Assembly (NCBI GenBank): GCA_944472135.2
Contig: OX235270.1
Span: forward strand, 141,499,632 to 141,563,631
Origin: Trichobilharzia regenti
Taxonomy: Eukaryota > Platyhelminthes > Trematoda > Strigeidida > Schistosomatidae
Length of the DNA stretch: 64,000 nt
Reading direction: 5' to 3'
A program made the position numbers and the translations under genes. Shown here one piece after another: positions 54,146-64,000 of the stretch (position 1 is its first letter; each line of letters starts with the position of its first letter). Under the pieces are notes generated by a model that made no database searches, was not told the DNA's origin, and saw only the letters and a list, made by a program, of their open reading frames with translations.

Positions 54146-56945
54146 TTATGTCTATGTCTGTCTGGATTCAACATAGAACTTGGCACCGAAGTGCAGCAGT
54201 TCGAGTTGCCACGTTCCAAATAGCACACAAAGGTAGACAAGAAGATGAGTGAAGAGAATTAATAGAGTTTGACAAGTATAAGAGTGAAACAGAATGGGTA
54301 ATGGTAGAAAGGAATATGAAAGATTACAGAGACTGAATACATCTGCGCTGGCCATTGACAACGATTTTGAGCCATGTCACCTATTGTCTCCAGCCATTGA
54401 TTCCTAGAGTCCCGAGGGCCCCAACCCGGAGTCTGCATCTCCCTACCTGACTCAGTTTAACTGTCAAGGATTTCATGGATTGATGCCATGTTTTTGTTTG
54501 GCCACCACTGGCTCTTTTCCAACCTGAACCTATATCAGCTAGCAATGCCCGTCGGGGGAGGCGGTGGTTAGGCATGCGCACCACGACGTGACCTAGCCAT
54601 CTCAGTCTATGTAACTTTATAGCCTCGTCGATTGATTTTCCCTCTTTGCCCAACACTCTACGCCTAACGTCAACATTACTTACCTTATTAAACCACCTAA
54701 CGTGAGACAGAGATCGCAGACATCTATGATCGAAAGCAGTCAACCTTTTCATGTCTTCAACGCGTATTGGCCATGTTTCAGAGCCATAGAGAAGGACGGA
54801 GCGAACTGATGAGCAGTACACACGTCCCTTGGTTGATAACCGGATGTCACGCCTACGCCAGAGATGGTGTAAGTCAGCGAAAGCAGCTCGAGCTTTTCGG
54901 ATCCGTGCTGAGATTTCATCGCCAATCAGTCCGTTGGTGCTAATACAACTTCCCAAATAGGTGAAGTGGTCAACATGTTCTATCACTTCACTCCCTATCA
55001 CTAAGTTAGGAGTTGACGTGTCCAGTCCTGTAGCAGCATCTTACATTTTGCAGGGGCGAATCGCATGCCAAACATACGAAGATTGCTGCTCAAGGTGTTC
55101 AGAAGACTCTGCATTTTGTCAGCATCCTCCCCTAACAGGACTATGTCATCTGCATATTCTAAGTCCATAAGACTATTCCCTGGTAACAAGTCGATTCCTA
55201 AGTCATTACGTTCAGTTAAGGATACTTCCATCAGCATATCTATGATGAAGTTAAACAGAAATGGGGAAAGTGGACATCCCTGTCGGACACCACTGGTTGT
55301 TACCAATTCAGATGACAATTCCCCATAAGCCCTTACACGACTACGTGAGTTTGAATAGAGTGCCTTGATTAGTGCAATGTACTTTCTTGGCACTCCCTTC
55401 ACAGTCAGACATTGCCATAGTACCTTTCGATCCACGGAGTCGAAGGCCGCCTTCAAGTCAAGAAATATGACAATTGTTGGACGCCGAAAAGTGTGTCTAT
55501 GTTCTAGAATCTGTCGAAGAGTGAAGATATGATCTATGCACCCTCTACCTGGTCTAAAGCCTGCTTGATTTTCCCTTGTCTGTTCCTCCCGAGTTCTGCT
55601 TAGTCTGAGCCTAGGATTTTAGAGACTATGTTCGTTAGGCTGATCCCCCTATGATTATCACACGAGGACTTGTTTCCCTTCTTGAATATCGGTATAATAA
55701 GTGACTTACCCCAGTCTGATGGAACTGTCTCTGATTCCCAGACTTTGCCTAGTACCTCAGTTAATCTACAAACTAGTATGTCACCCCCATATTTAAACAC
55801 CTCCGGAATAATTCCGTCGGGTCCTGCCGCTTTGCCTCGTTTCAAATTACTGATAGCTTTTGTGACCTCACTTACAGACGGCGGACCAGTGTCTATATCC
55901 CATTCGGGTGTGCTGGATGTCGGGGAGGTTCAGTGTGGCTGTAGGCAAGTTAAATTGTCCCTCAAAGTGTTCTTTCCAGCGTTCAAGGCGTCTATCCTGA
56001 GAGCTAATTAAGGAGCCATTTTTCTCAGAAATAGTCTCACTTATGATTTGCCTTCTCCCACCCGTTTCCCTGATGAGTCTAAAGAGTTGCCTAGTGTTGC
56101 CTATCGCCGATGCTTTTTCCATCTCTTTGGCCTTTGTCACCCACCACTGTTCACGGTCCTTGCGGAGACTTTTAGTAAGTTTCCTTTTGTGCAGCTTTCG
56201 CTCCTCATTGAATTCGGAGCTCGCCGGAATAAGTCTTCTAGCATCTATCAGTTCGGATGAGGCAGTCGAAATCCAGTGGTTTTTACTCACCTTTGGATTT
56301 GCCTTATTCACAGCTTTTACAGCTGTATCTATGGCTGACTGAATATTCTTCCAGGCTTCTCCAGGGTGAGCACAGCTGTCGAACTCAGATATGCGTTTAG
56401 CTAGTTCTTCCTCAAATAGGGATTTAGTTTCCTGATCGAGCTGGGGACGTGATGGTTTTACCGCCAGCTGTTTCCTACGTCCGTTCAGTCGTAAGCACAC
56501 ACGAGCCCGGACCAGTGCGTGATCGGTATCTACACACGTGTTCCAGAAGGAGCGACAATCTCCTACCGACCCACGCCAACGATAGCTTATTGCTATGTGG
56601 TCTATTTGTGTCCAGCGTTGGTTTGATGATGGGGGTCGCCAGGTTAAACAGTGTCTCTCCTTGTGTTTAAAGTTAGTGCTTACAAGAAACAAATGATTAT
56701 CTGAACAGAACTGTAGGAGACGGTCACCGTTGTCGGTTCGCTGGCACGGGACTCCATAGGTGCCACCGACATCCTTCTCAGATTGACACAATTTCCCTAC
56801 TTGAGCATTAAAGTCACCAGCTAGAACGACTATATCTGAGCGTTTAGCCTTTCGCACCAAACTATACAGCTTTTGGTAGAACTCATCCTTCGTTTCATCC
56901 GAACTGCAGTCAGTGGGGGCGTAGGCGGAACTAATTCCTTATTGT
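54146..56945 (-). mobile_element. RTE-A, young copy 2 with endonuclease domain
   Basis: The most complete RTE-A. Reading the - strand: endonuclease from SAYAPTDCSSDETKDEFYQK and VVLAGDFNAQVGKL (56860-55868 frame; catalytic Asp/Asn in GDFN), the DRLLQFCSDNHLFLVSTNFK core, WTQIDHIAIS and TDHALVRARVCL with the DH catalytic pair. The linker follows, then RT pieces at 55845-55600, 55456-55001 and 55001-54381 including YADDIVLLGED, and the 3' end with CAGACAGACAT at 54160-54150. It is nearly identical to copy 1, including the shared break at about 55600. A further 1-bp loss at about 55019 breaks the frame again. The 5' end is truncated inside the endonuclease. Confidence 0.93.
55868..56860 (-). pseudogene. 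RTE-A endonuclease-linker ORF, 330 codons open
   Basis: The longest open frame in the window. It carries APE-type endonuclease motifs (GDFNAQVG, TWRPPSSNQRWTQIDHIAIS, DTDHALV) and the linker to the polymerase (SLRKDREQWWVTKAKEMEKA, RLIRETGGRRQIISETISE). The first endonuclease strands are missing, so it cannot be active alone. A frame change at about 55900 separates it from the polymerase. Confidence 0.9.
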
Positions 56946-57139
56946 CGTATCGGCTCCTGTCACTTGGACACCCTGATATCTCCTTGAAATTAACAACACA
57001 ATGTTGTTATTTGATTGATGATGGGGAATTTTTCATTTTAGTCATTAGGAAATTCAAAATAATAATATTAATAGTAGTATCAGTGGTACACCACATAAAA
57101 CTGTGAGTAGACACTCGAGGGATATTCAGTAGAACCCTG

Positions 57140-57290
57140 AATAGGAAACTGCGAGTTAGGTCTTGATCGATAGGGGCATGGAGGAGATCCTGTGAGTTGG
57201 AAATGAAAGCTTGTCAGAGGGCAGTTGTGAAGTCAACTGGAATTGTTTCGCAGAGAACAGAATGAAATAGAGACACACTACTGTGATGGT
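57140..57290 (+). mobile_element. RTE-B C-terminal fragment, degraded
   Basis: GGCATGGAGGAGATCCTGTG and GTTTCGCAGAGAACAGAATG correspond to the GACATGGAGGAGATCGTGTG block and the A-E-N/D-R-x-x-W block of RTE-B. Confidence 0.5.
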
Positions 57291-57464
57291 CTTTTTTCCA
57301 CTCAAAACTCAATCAGAATAATGGTAATATATTAATTTCAGTGGTGTGGGAAGCATGTTTGTTATCGTATGTGATTGGTTAGAATTAGTCCGATTTTAAC
57401 CTTCAGATGAATGTTATTCGCTCGTTGAAAGATAAATAGATGGTGGCATTTCAAAGCAGGTAAA

Positions 57465-57912
57465 TCGCATTCCTCGACGGGCAGTGTTAGCTGACATAGT
57501 GTCAGACTGGAAAGGAGCTAGCGGCGGTCACACCAAAACATGGCTTCTTCTGTCAATCAAATCCACAACAGTTAGTTTAAGTCACTCAGGAAGGTGTAGA
57601 CTTCCAGACTGGTTGGGGTCCTCGGGATGGGAAAAACCAATGGCTGGAAACAATTGGTGATATGGCTCAAAGTGATCGTTCTCAATGGCTGGCTGGTGCA
57701 GATCCATCCACTCCTTGTGATTTATGATTTCCAATGAAACTATGTTGCTCTTCATTATTGCTATTCCTTTGTCTCACTTCTCTGTTTACTGTCTCTACTA
57801 TGCATTTCTTCTACTTTCTTTTCTTGCTTTGTGTGTTACAAGAAGGGAGTGTGGCGACTTGAACTGGTGCACATCGGTGCAAAGTTCTGTGTCGAAAACA
57901 GACAAACGGATT
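57465..57912 (+). mobile_element. RTE-A, older subfamily, 3' end
   Basis: TTCCTCGACGGGCAGTGTTA, GGCGGTCACACCAAAACATG and the tail ACTTGAACTGGTGCACATCG to GAAAACAGACAAACGG match 27550-27990 closely. Confidence 0.85.
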
Positions 57913-58202
57913 ACATTCTCAGACACTATTCAGTGTTATCAAGCAGTTGGCTCACAGGGATATGATGCATTACAAGTTTGATATCATGAAGTGACTAACA
58001 GCAAACAGATAGCAGATGCAAATCATGGAATAGTACTAGATAAGTGTTTCTGCATACTTCTTTGAGGTTCTTTACTCGTATGCACTTATGAACTCACCTT
58101 AAAGATAGACCCTTATGTCTTCAGATGACAACTACAGCACACTGAAGATTGATTGAGGCAGTGGAACAGAATCTAGTGGCCTGTCCGTGAATTCTTTATT
58201 TT

Positions 58203-58424
58203 TTCTTCACGTTCCCCAGTGCAATATAGGGCTTCAAGCTAATGGCTTAAAGATTTTGTAGCAGCGTTTAATTTTACGTGATAGGGTTGCTAGCCTCATG
58301 CCCAACCTTTCCTCTTTGCCAGCATTATTTCTGGTTCAGCGAAGTAACGGAGTGCGTTGGCCGGGTAGCGAACCCCGGACCATGTGCATGTTGGGCGAGC
58401 GTCCTAACCGCTATATCACCGACG
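58203..58424 (-). mobile_element. SINE-C1
   Basis: A reversed copy: tail CACGTTCCCCAGTGCAATAT, body GCCCAACCTTTCCTCTTTGC and tRNA head with GACCATGTGCATG and GCGTCCTAACCGCTATATCA. Confidence 0.85.
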
Positions 58425-58429
58425 AACTG

Positions 58430-59440
58430 GGTGAGGGGGCGAGCGGTGAATTCTTTATTTCTGTCAATTCGTCACCGATGGCGAACAGCATCAATTGTAT
58501 AATCGGTAATTAACGAGCATTAGATTAAAATTTCTCAGTGTATTGAATTAGAGAAAAATTTATCCATCCTGTAAGTGTAAATGTTTGTTTTTGTGTAATC
58601 TGTTTCGTGAACTTTAATAGCCTGTATTGTATTGTTTTTTTCCCTGCTTACTTCACACTAGTAGTATTGACGTGTAAATTAAATAAAAAGGAATTTCCCT
58701 ATCTAAAAATAAATACCTTAACCACACACAAACACCGATGTCGGCAATGTCTCCATTCTGTCTTTTATTGTTTTACTTTCTCTTGTTCTTGTTGTAGTGT
58801 TACTCCATTGAAGGTATAGTATAAATCTAAAAATAAATCACTTATGTGTTGTGTGTATTTATGTGTGACATGAGATATCCATTTATCTTTGTCCACTACA
58901 CTTTTTCTCCTTCTCTTTGTCCCCCACACTTTAAAGTTACTTAAAGCTGGGGAATATCTGAATGAATCAGAAGGCGAAATTAGGAATGTGAATGGAATGT
59001 GTGACGATGTCGGTTGTGTTGGTGGTGGTGGTGGTGGTTAGCAGTAGGATTAATCAACAACACACGTTTTAATTCTCTTATAGCACTATAGTTTCGAGTC
59101 TCAGTGGGGAACACTATCACTCATTTTTGTTCACAGAGTAGTACAGGTGTAATCCAGATGACCAGTCCTAGTTTGAAATGAAACGCACATTCACACGGAT
59201 TCTGCTGCCAGTCTCAAAATTTTGATATGTAAGAAAAAAAATTCGTGTTCTATTTCTCTAACTGAGTTGATTTCTATAGCAGAAAATGAGCAATTCCACC
59301 ATATTTTTACAAAAGTACAGCCTAATCCTTTTTAGGGGATAATAATTATTACTTTTTTTGCTTGTATAATAGCAGCACATCGTCATTTCACTCTGTTCAC
59401 CTTCATCTGACTATATGATTACGCATAAACTTGTAGGTCT
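58430..59440. other. no recognised feature
   Basis: A GGT trinucleotide run at about 59017-59038. No gene or family recognised. Confidence 0.45.
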
Positions 59441-59444
59441 CATT

Positions 59445-59690
59445 ATTGGGCGCGTGGCCTGCGATGACACTCAACAGGTCTATTCAGTGAATTTCCGGTT
59501 CATCTGCGTACTTTTAAGGCGATTGGTTCTCGATTATTTGGTTGCCTTCCAGAGTTAGTCGGTTGTTGCTAATCCATCCTTTCTACAGACCGTCTACTCT
59601 TCATTGTAGATCTATGACGCGCGTGCATTAAAGTCTACAATGGTCTATTGGAAAGTCTTTTCGTAATGCTCACAGCAAGTCTGTGTACCA
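59445..59690 (-). mobile_element. RTE-B internal-3' fragment, degraded
   Basis: GCGATGACACTCAACAGGTC, CGATTGGTTCTCGATTATTT and CGTCTACTCTTCATTGTAGA follow the order of 18815-19110. Confidence 0.55.
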
Positions 59691-60162
59691 TACAAAATAT
59701 GTGTGTGTGAATAACTTTACAGTGTTGTCGATGGTTCGAGTCGTTTTTATGTTGAACGATTAGTTTAGATCAAACCCTATAAAACTTAAAACAAATCGCT
59801 ATCATTCACCTATTTTACTTATGAGTGGTTTTGTCATTTTGATTCATTGCATCATCAATCTTTTAGGAATCACAAGTGTGGTATTGATTTGGCTACTTGA
59901 TTATGTAAGTGTAGTAGTGTTACCTTTTTTTCTCCCTTCACATCTGAATGTACATCGTTGGTAACATGGTAGACACCAAGCGGGCTGTCTGGGTTCGATA
60001 CTTTGCGAACGCACACCTGAACCACAACTTGTTTACTAACGGCCGATAAATTGGTAAGCCAGGTTACTAGGGAAGATTGAATGAAATGTAAGGCTAACAC
60101 TCTCACTCCGTAAAAGAACAAAACAACATAACCACCGCTACTGTGACTTTAAATCCTGAAGC

Positions 60163-60245
60163 TTGGTATGGTATAACAGTATATCATACAAGGAGGGGAC
60201 TTCTGAGACCCTACGTAGGATTCTTAATAAAGCAGAAGTTTGTTC
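60163..60245 (+). mobile_element. PLE linker fragment
   Basis: The + strand encodes [17 protein letters not shown], the linker motif shared with PLEs at 12.7, 28.1 and 36.2 kb. It ends abruptly after GTTTGTTC. Confidence 0.7.
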
Positions 60246-60339
60246 TACCTTTGTCTCTCCCACCCTTTCTTATTGTCTGTTTCCTTCGTACTTCTATGAT
60301 ATTCATTTAAACTCTGATTATCTGTCCACTTCACCTTTA

Positions 60340-60495
60340 CTCAGTGGATGGTGACTAGCAGTGGAATCCAGGGTGTGCATTTCTTCCCCTTTTGTGCGAC
60401 TTGTCAGCCGGTATGTACTGGCAATCTCCAGTGAGCAATGGTGTCCCCACTTGGGTATATTGGATTCCACACTGCCAGTCACCAATCCCCTAAAT
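60340..60495 (-). mobile_element. SINE-E end, reversed
   Basis: GGTGACTAGCAGTGGAATCC and GGTGTGCATTTCTTCCCC are the reverse complement of the SINE-E end at 21110-21175. Confidence 0.5.
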
Positions 60496-60725
60496 AACAC
60501 CAGGTCTTAACCTACCTACTTTTATGAATGTTTTTAAGGGAAATGCAGAAGACAGTAAAAAGTCGCTGGAAGGCGTGCTCCGGACAGAACAGTAATATTG
60601 CTTCTCAAATGGGATTCGCATTGTTGTTTATTATCGCTTATTACCTAGCTATATTATTTGAAGATCGACTATCCAGGAGTAAACATTTTTCTCAATTAAA
60701 GCACATTAGGCATCGTATATTGATG

Positions 60726-60960
60726 TGTCGGTGGTACAGCGGTTAGCATGCTCGCCGACCATGTACATGGTCCGAGGTTCGATCACCGACCGACGCACTC
60801 CCTTACCTCACTATATCCAGTAATAAGACTGGTAAAGAGGGAAGGTTGGGCATGAGGCTATCAACCCCGTCCTGTAAAAGTAAACACTTTTACAGAAACT
60901 CCAAGCCACTAGCTTGAAGCCCTATGTTCCACTGGGAACGGGAAGGAAATAATAATAATA
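60726..60960 (+). mobile_element. SINE-C1, best copy
   Basis: It reads in order: tRNA-derived head GTCGGTGGTACAGCGGTTAG with ACCATGTACATGGTCCGAGG and box B GGTTCGATCAC; body AGGTTGGGCATGAGGC-T-A; tail GCTTGAAGCCCTATGTTCCA then CTGGGAAC and an AATAATAATA end. The tail matches the RTE-B 3' terminus. Confidence 0.92.
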
Positions 60961-60999
60961 TAGTAAGACATCGTATATTGTAGTATCTGAACTACCAGC

Positions 61000-61500
61000 T
61001 TAACTATAAAAAAAGAAGCAATAAATAAACGGCTCCTTTTTTAAATTTTTTTTTATATTGAAATTATTAATGTAAATGGGATGCTGTTTAATTCCCCGCC
61101 TACCATCTTGAGAGTAAATTAGAGAGATACATGGAATTTTAATTGCATTACATGCTTACCTGTTTGGCAAAATTAATAAGCCATCCATTATAAAAGATGC
61201 CCATTCAAAATTATTGGAAACTAATCATCAAACAAAGTATATATATATATTTTTTTCTCGAATACTTTCTCCTCATCAGTCTCTACAGTTATATCTTCAC
61301 AATAATTAAAGAAATATTGTTAATAACAGAATTAATGTTTTATCTAAAATAACATCAAATCCTTGACATCAAAATTCCAAAATTTATATGTAACTACGTA
61401 AAAGTTATATTTGTATAATGTCAGCGAAATTTAACTAAGTAATTTAAATTAAGTAGATTACGTAGATTAGTGATACATATCCAATTATTTTTTATTTATT
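61000..61500. other. no recognised feature
   Basis: AT-rich, with no coding signal. Confidence 0.5.
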
Positions 61501-61504
61501 AATC

Positions 61505-61850
61505 AGGGCTAGCCATGCATAATCCGTTGATAATCACACTTTCATGCCTGTTGAGCCTTATACGATTCATCCATATATTTAAGGCTTCTACAGTCAGTCT
61601 TTCTGTATACGAACGAAAACTTTTCCTGTGGCACCTTAGTTCTATCAAAGTCAATTTTGTATCCTGTTTCTGTCGAGTGTGGTGCAATCTTCGACCTGTT
61701 TTCTAGCTTCTTTAAACTTGTAGAGGTCTTTACAACCAATTTTCGAAACTTTTTATGTTCCATATACTCTTACATTTACCTACATATAAGGTGTGACAAT
61801 CTACACAAATGATCCTGGTTTTCTTCTATCTTATTATCCTTAGTCTTCAC
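61505..61850 (-). mobile_element. PLE GIY-YIG nuclease fragment
   Basis: The - strand reads ICVDCHTLYVGKCKSIW at about 61825-61775 (Y-V-G-K in place of Y-I-G-x-T), then HSTETGYKIDFDRTKVPQEK with a frame change to ERLTVEALNIWMNRIRLNRH and VIINGL, the C-terminal end of the PLE nuclease. Overlapping frames 61542-61763 and 61499-61687 each hold half of the domain. Confidence 0.75.
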
Positions 61851-62449
61851 CAGTGTAAGGTGTCCGTGTTGCACAAAAATACACTCTTATGTCATGAATG
61901 TTAAGTGTTGGCTTTATTTCAGCCGATGTTTCCTTGTGGTAAGGAATCACCACCACTGTACTAACCTAATTCTTAGCAGTAGGTTTCGATTCATCCTTAT
62001 CTTCACAGTTTAAATATTTTTTTAACAAGGCTTTGGGGGGGGTGGGTAATTATTTGATTCAAGAGTAGACTGAACCAATCACAGTTCCCCATTGATGTCT
62101 TCCACGTTTGCCTCCTTTAATCAGATTCTTGATCACAGTTATTTCCCGATTGTCTCAATCTTCTCTTATGGAGAGGTTAACAAATGATTTTCAATTGTTC
62201 CCCCATGTACACATACATTGTATACTATGAAATTTAGTCTAAACGTAATCACAAAATATCTGATGCAAAAGTACATACCGTTTACAGTGTTTAATAAAAA
62301 GTAGACTAAGGTCAAATTTTGATCACAACTCATAAAATTTTGTTTATTATATTTTGATCCATGACTCATATGACTGCAAAACGTTTTTAAAAACAAAAGA
62401 TTTCACTTTTTTTCATACATATATAAACCTTTGTTATTTTATATGAACT

Positions 62450-62752
62450 GTGATCAAGACTTGACCGAATAATTTCAAAATAATTGGGCGCCGAGTGAGA
62501 AGGAGACATTTGTAAAAAAAAAAGAACAAAAATTATGCTTGTAAAATCTCAGCGAAGGAGAAGCGAGTAATTTCAACGTTTCCTACGACCCAATTTCGCT
62601 GTGGTTGTACAAATGTACTTTTTACAAATGTCTTTGTTATTTTAACTGCGATTAATTTCACTGGAGAAGTTCGGACCAGTTCACTGAACACAGAAAACAC
62701 GTGAGCTACTTATTCCAATTATTTTGAAACTGTTCGGTCAAATCTTGATCAC
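62450..62752. mobile_element. non-autonomous TIR element (MITE-like), 303 bp
   Basis: The terminal inverted repeats are 62450-62487 and 62715-62752: 38 bp each with three mismatches, beginning GTGATCAAG. Inside, a second inverted pair (AGACATTTGTAAAAA near 62503 and its complement near 62619) nests within the first. There is no open frame. Another single TIR-like end occurs at about 62308-62326. No clear target-site duplication was seen. Confidence 0.7.
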
Positions 62753-62968
62753 ACACACACACACATCAATCATATGAATTATGTGTAAATAGATTGTTGG
62801 TTAAAACAAATTATAGCTCAAAACATGTAAACATGCAAGTGATTTAAGTTGAAAACGAGTTTTCCAAAGTAAATGATCAGGAATAACAGCAATAAACACT
62901 CATGATTAATGCTCACAACGAATTCTATTCATATTGATCAAGGATGAATGATAATATCAAAAGGCGAC

Positions 62969-63455
62969 GGTTCTCTAACTGATATCAATCCGTGATAAAC
63001 TCGTGAAAACAAAACTAACCCTTACAAACCAAGCTATAGAATATCAGTCTAATGCTCGCTAGTGACTTGCTACAGGATAGAGTTTCCTGGAGTTCTAGTG
63101 AGAAGTCGTGACCATTGAGGTCCATCCAGATGTCACGTGTAAGGATGGATGTCCCGCCTACGACAATGGTTGTCGTCGCGCTTAATCACGAATTGGTAGA
63201 AGTTAGAATTCATGCATGGGCTAGCCATTGAATCGGGTCGGGTCCCAGTGGCTGAATGGTATACGAGCTAGCTTGATTTGTAACCAGGAGGCCCTGGGTT
63301 CGAATCCCATTGGGTGCGTATCGCCGACGATGATGATGAAACGGCTGTCCAATACTCCCTGTGGCTGGTTTTCAATGGTTCTTTAACAGATATCAATCCG
63401 TGATCAACTTGTAAAAACAAAACTAATCCTTATAAACTAAACTATAGAAAAATAT
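62969..63455 (+). mobile_element. HHR-SINE, best copy, flanked by direct repeat
   Basis: The 3' segment (TCTAACTGATATCAATCCGT to AACCAAGCTATAG) lies upstream at 62972-63038 and again downstream at 63380-63445, offset 408 bp, so the insert is one unit plus the end of a preceding one. Box A TGGCTGAATGGT is at 63249-63260 and an exact box B GGTTCGAATCC at 63297-63307. The hammerhead segment has CCGACGA in place of CTGATGA but keeps GAAAC (63338-63342) and GTC (63347-63349), with stem-I halves GTATCG and CAATAC. Confidence 0.9.
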
Positions 63456-63459
63456 TTGT

Positions 63460-64000
63460 TCATACAAGAGCACTAACAATAGTTGGGGGAATTTATATAT
63501 ATATACATATATATGATGGAGAGTCATACGTAAAAGGTTTGATGTAAAACAGTAGTTATGAATTGTTAAATTCCACTGCAGGTCGGCGTAGCAACCGTAT
63601 CTGAACTTGTTGCTTTTGTACGCGTAACATTGATTGTTTTATTTGAAAGTGTAATTACCACTGCTATTTTGGGGTATCCGGTACCTAGAAGCTTTTGACG
63701 GGCATTAGCTTTATGGCGCATGTGTGGATTAGGTAATCTAATATCGAACTGTAGATGGGTTTCATAACGCCTGCATTTAGTCACTCAAGCAGGTGTTCCT
63801 GAGCACCAAAAAATCAAGTCCCTAGAGCAACGGTCAATATAACCGGTTCCAGAGGAGCATCTGAATTGACAGATCCGAGAAGACATACTCTTGAAATTTT
63901 GATGCCAGTTGATTCGATGTTGCCTAGAATTATTCTTTAATACTTATAGATAGATGTGTAACTTTCAAGGATTTCATCATGACGTGATATCACATATGTC
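63460..64000. other. window end, unrecognised
   Basis: A 72-codon - strand frame (63566-63784) has a basic, plausible-looking product (FDIRLPNPHMRHKANARQKL) but no recognised motif. It may be part of an element or an exon cut by the window edge. Confidence 0.25.

Noticed and set aside
55065..55328. Open frames antisense to RTE-A (also 41852-42220, 55670-56342)
   Set aside because: They are shadows of the polymerase and endonuclease coding on the opposite strand, with identical shadows in both copies.
1..64000. CRISPR array or bacterial operon
   Set aside because: No regularly spaced short repeats. Spliced gene, SINEs and LINEs show a eukaryotic genome.

Overview
The window is AT-rich, intron-bearing and packed with decayed retroelements, as expected of a flatworm nuclear genome. 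A schistosomatid trematode (Schistosoma or a close relative) is the best guess. The reasons are tRNA-derived SINEs carrying a hammerhead-like segment (the arrangement known for the schistosome Sm-alpha family), several Penelope-like elements (PLEs) with GIY-YIG domains, and APE-type non-LTR elements resembling SR/Perere families. Species identity is inference.

Two host genes can be supported. The first is a complete three-exon ISCU gene (+ strand, 4747-14037) encoding the mitochondrial iron-sulfur scaffold, with two introns of about 4.3 and 4.5 kb filled with transposon debris. The second is an apparently intronless gene on the - strand near 50 kb (49993-50508), with a TATA-like box and an AATAAA. 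It encodes a small secreted protein with two CC pairs that I do not recognise. It lies in the most repeat-poor part of the window (about 49.1-51.6 kb).

The rest is mostly mobile DNA. For reference I name the families RTE-A (tail ends in a CAGACAGA-type repeat; two nearly identical large copies at 40.9-43.0 kb + and 54.1-56.9 kb -, plus older pieces), RTE-B (3' end GAAGCCCTATGTTCCACTAG then AATAATA; about fifteen pieces), a CR1/Jockey-like tail at 1-680, PLE fragments (reverse transcriptase, linker, GIY-YIG nuclease and LTR-like ends), and SINE families. The SINEs are HHR-SINE (tRNA head plus hammerhead remnant), SINE-C1 and SINE-C2 (one tRNA head with two different tails), and SINE-D, -E and -F. 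A roughly 303-bp element with 38-bp terminal inverted repeats lies at 62450-62752, and an unnamed repeat G occurs twice.

The most unusual structures are these: an exactly symmetric palindrome (259-bp arms, 58-bp loop) at 42926-43501 made of RTE-A 3' ends and PLE termini; HHR-SINEs flanked by direct repeats, as if cut from a tandem array; SINE-C1 tails matching the RTE-B 3' end; the same coding break in both young RTE-A copies; and the TIR element. No rRNA, functional tRNA or CRISPR was seen. All family boundaries are by eye and good to about 10-50 bp.
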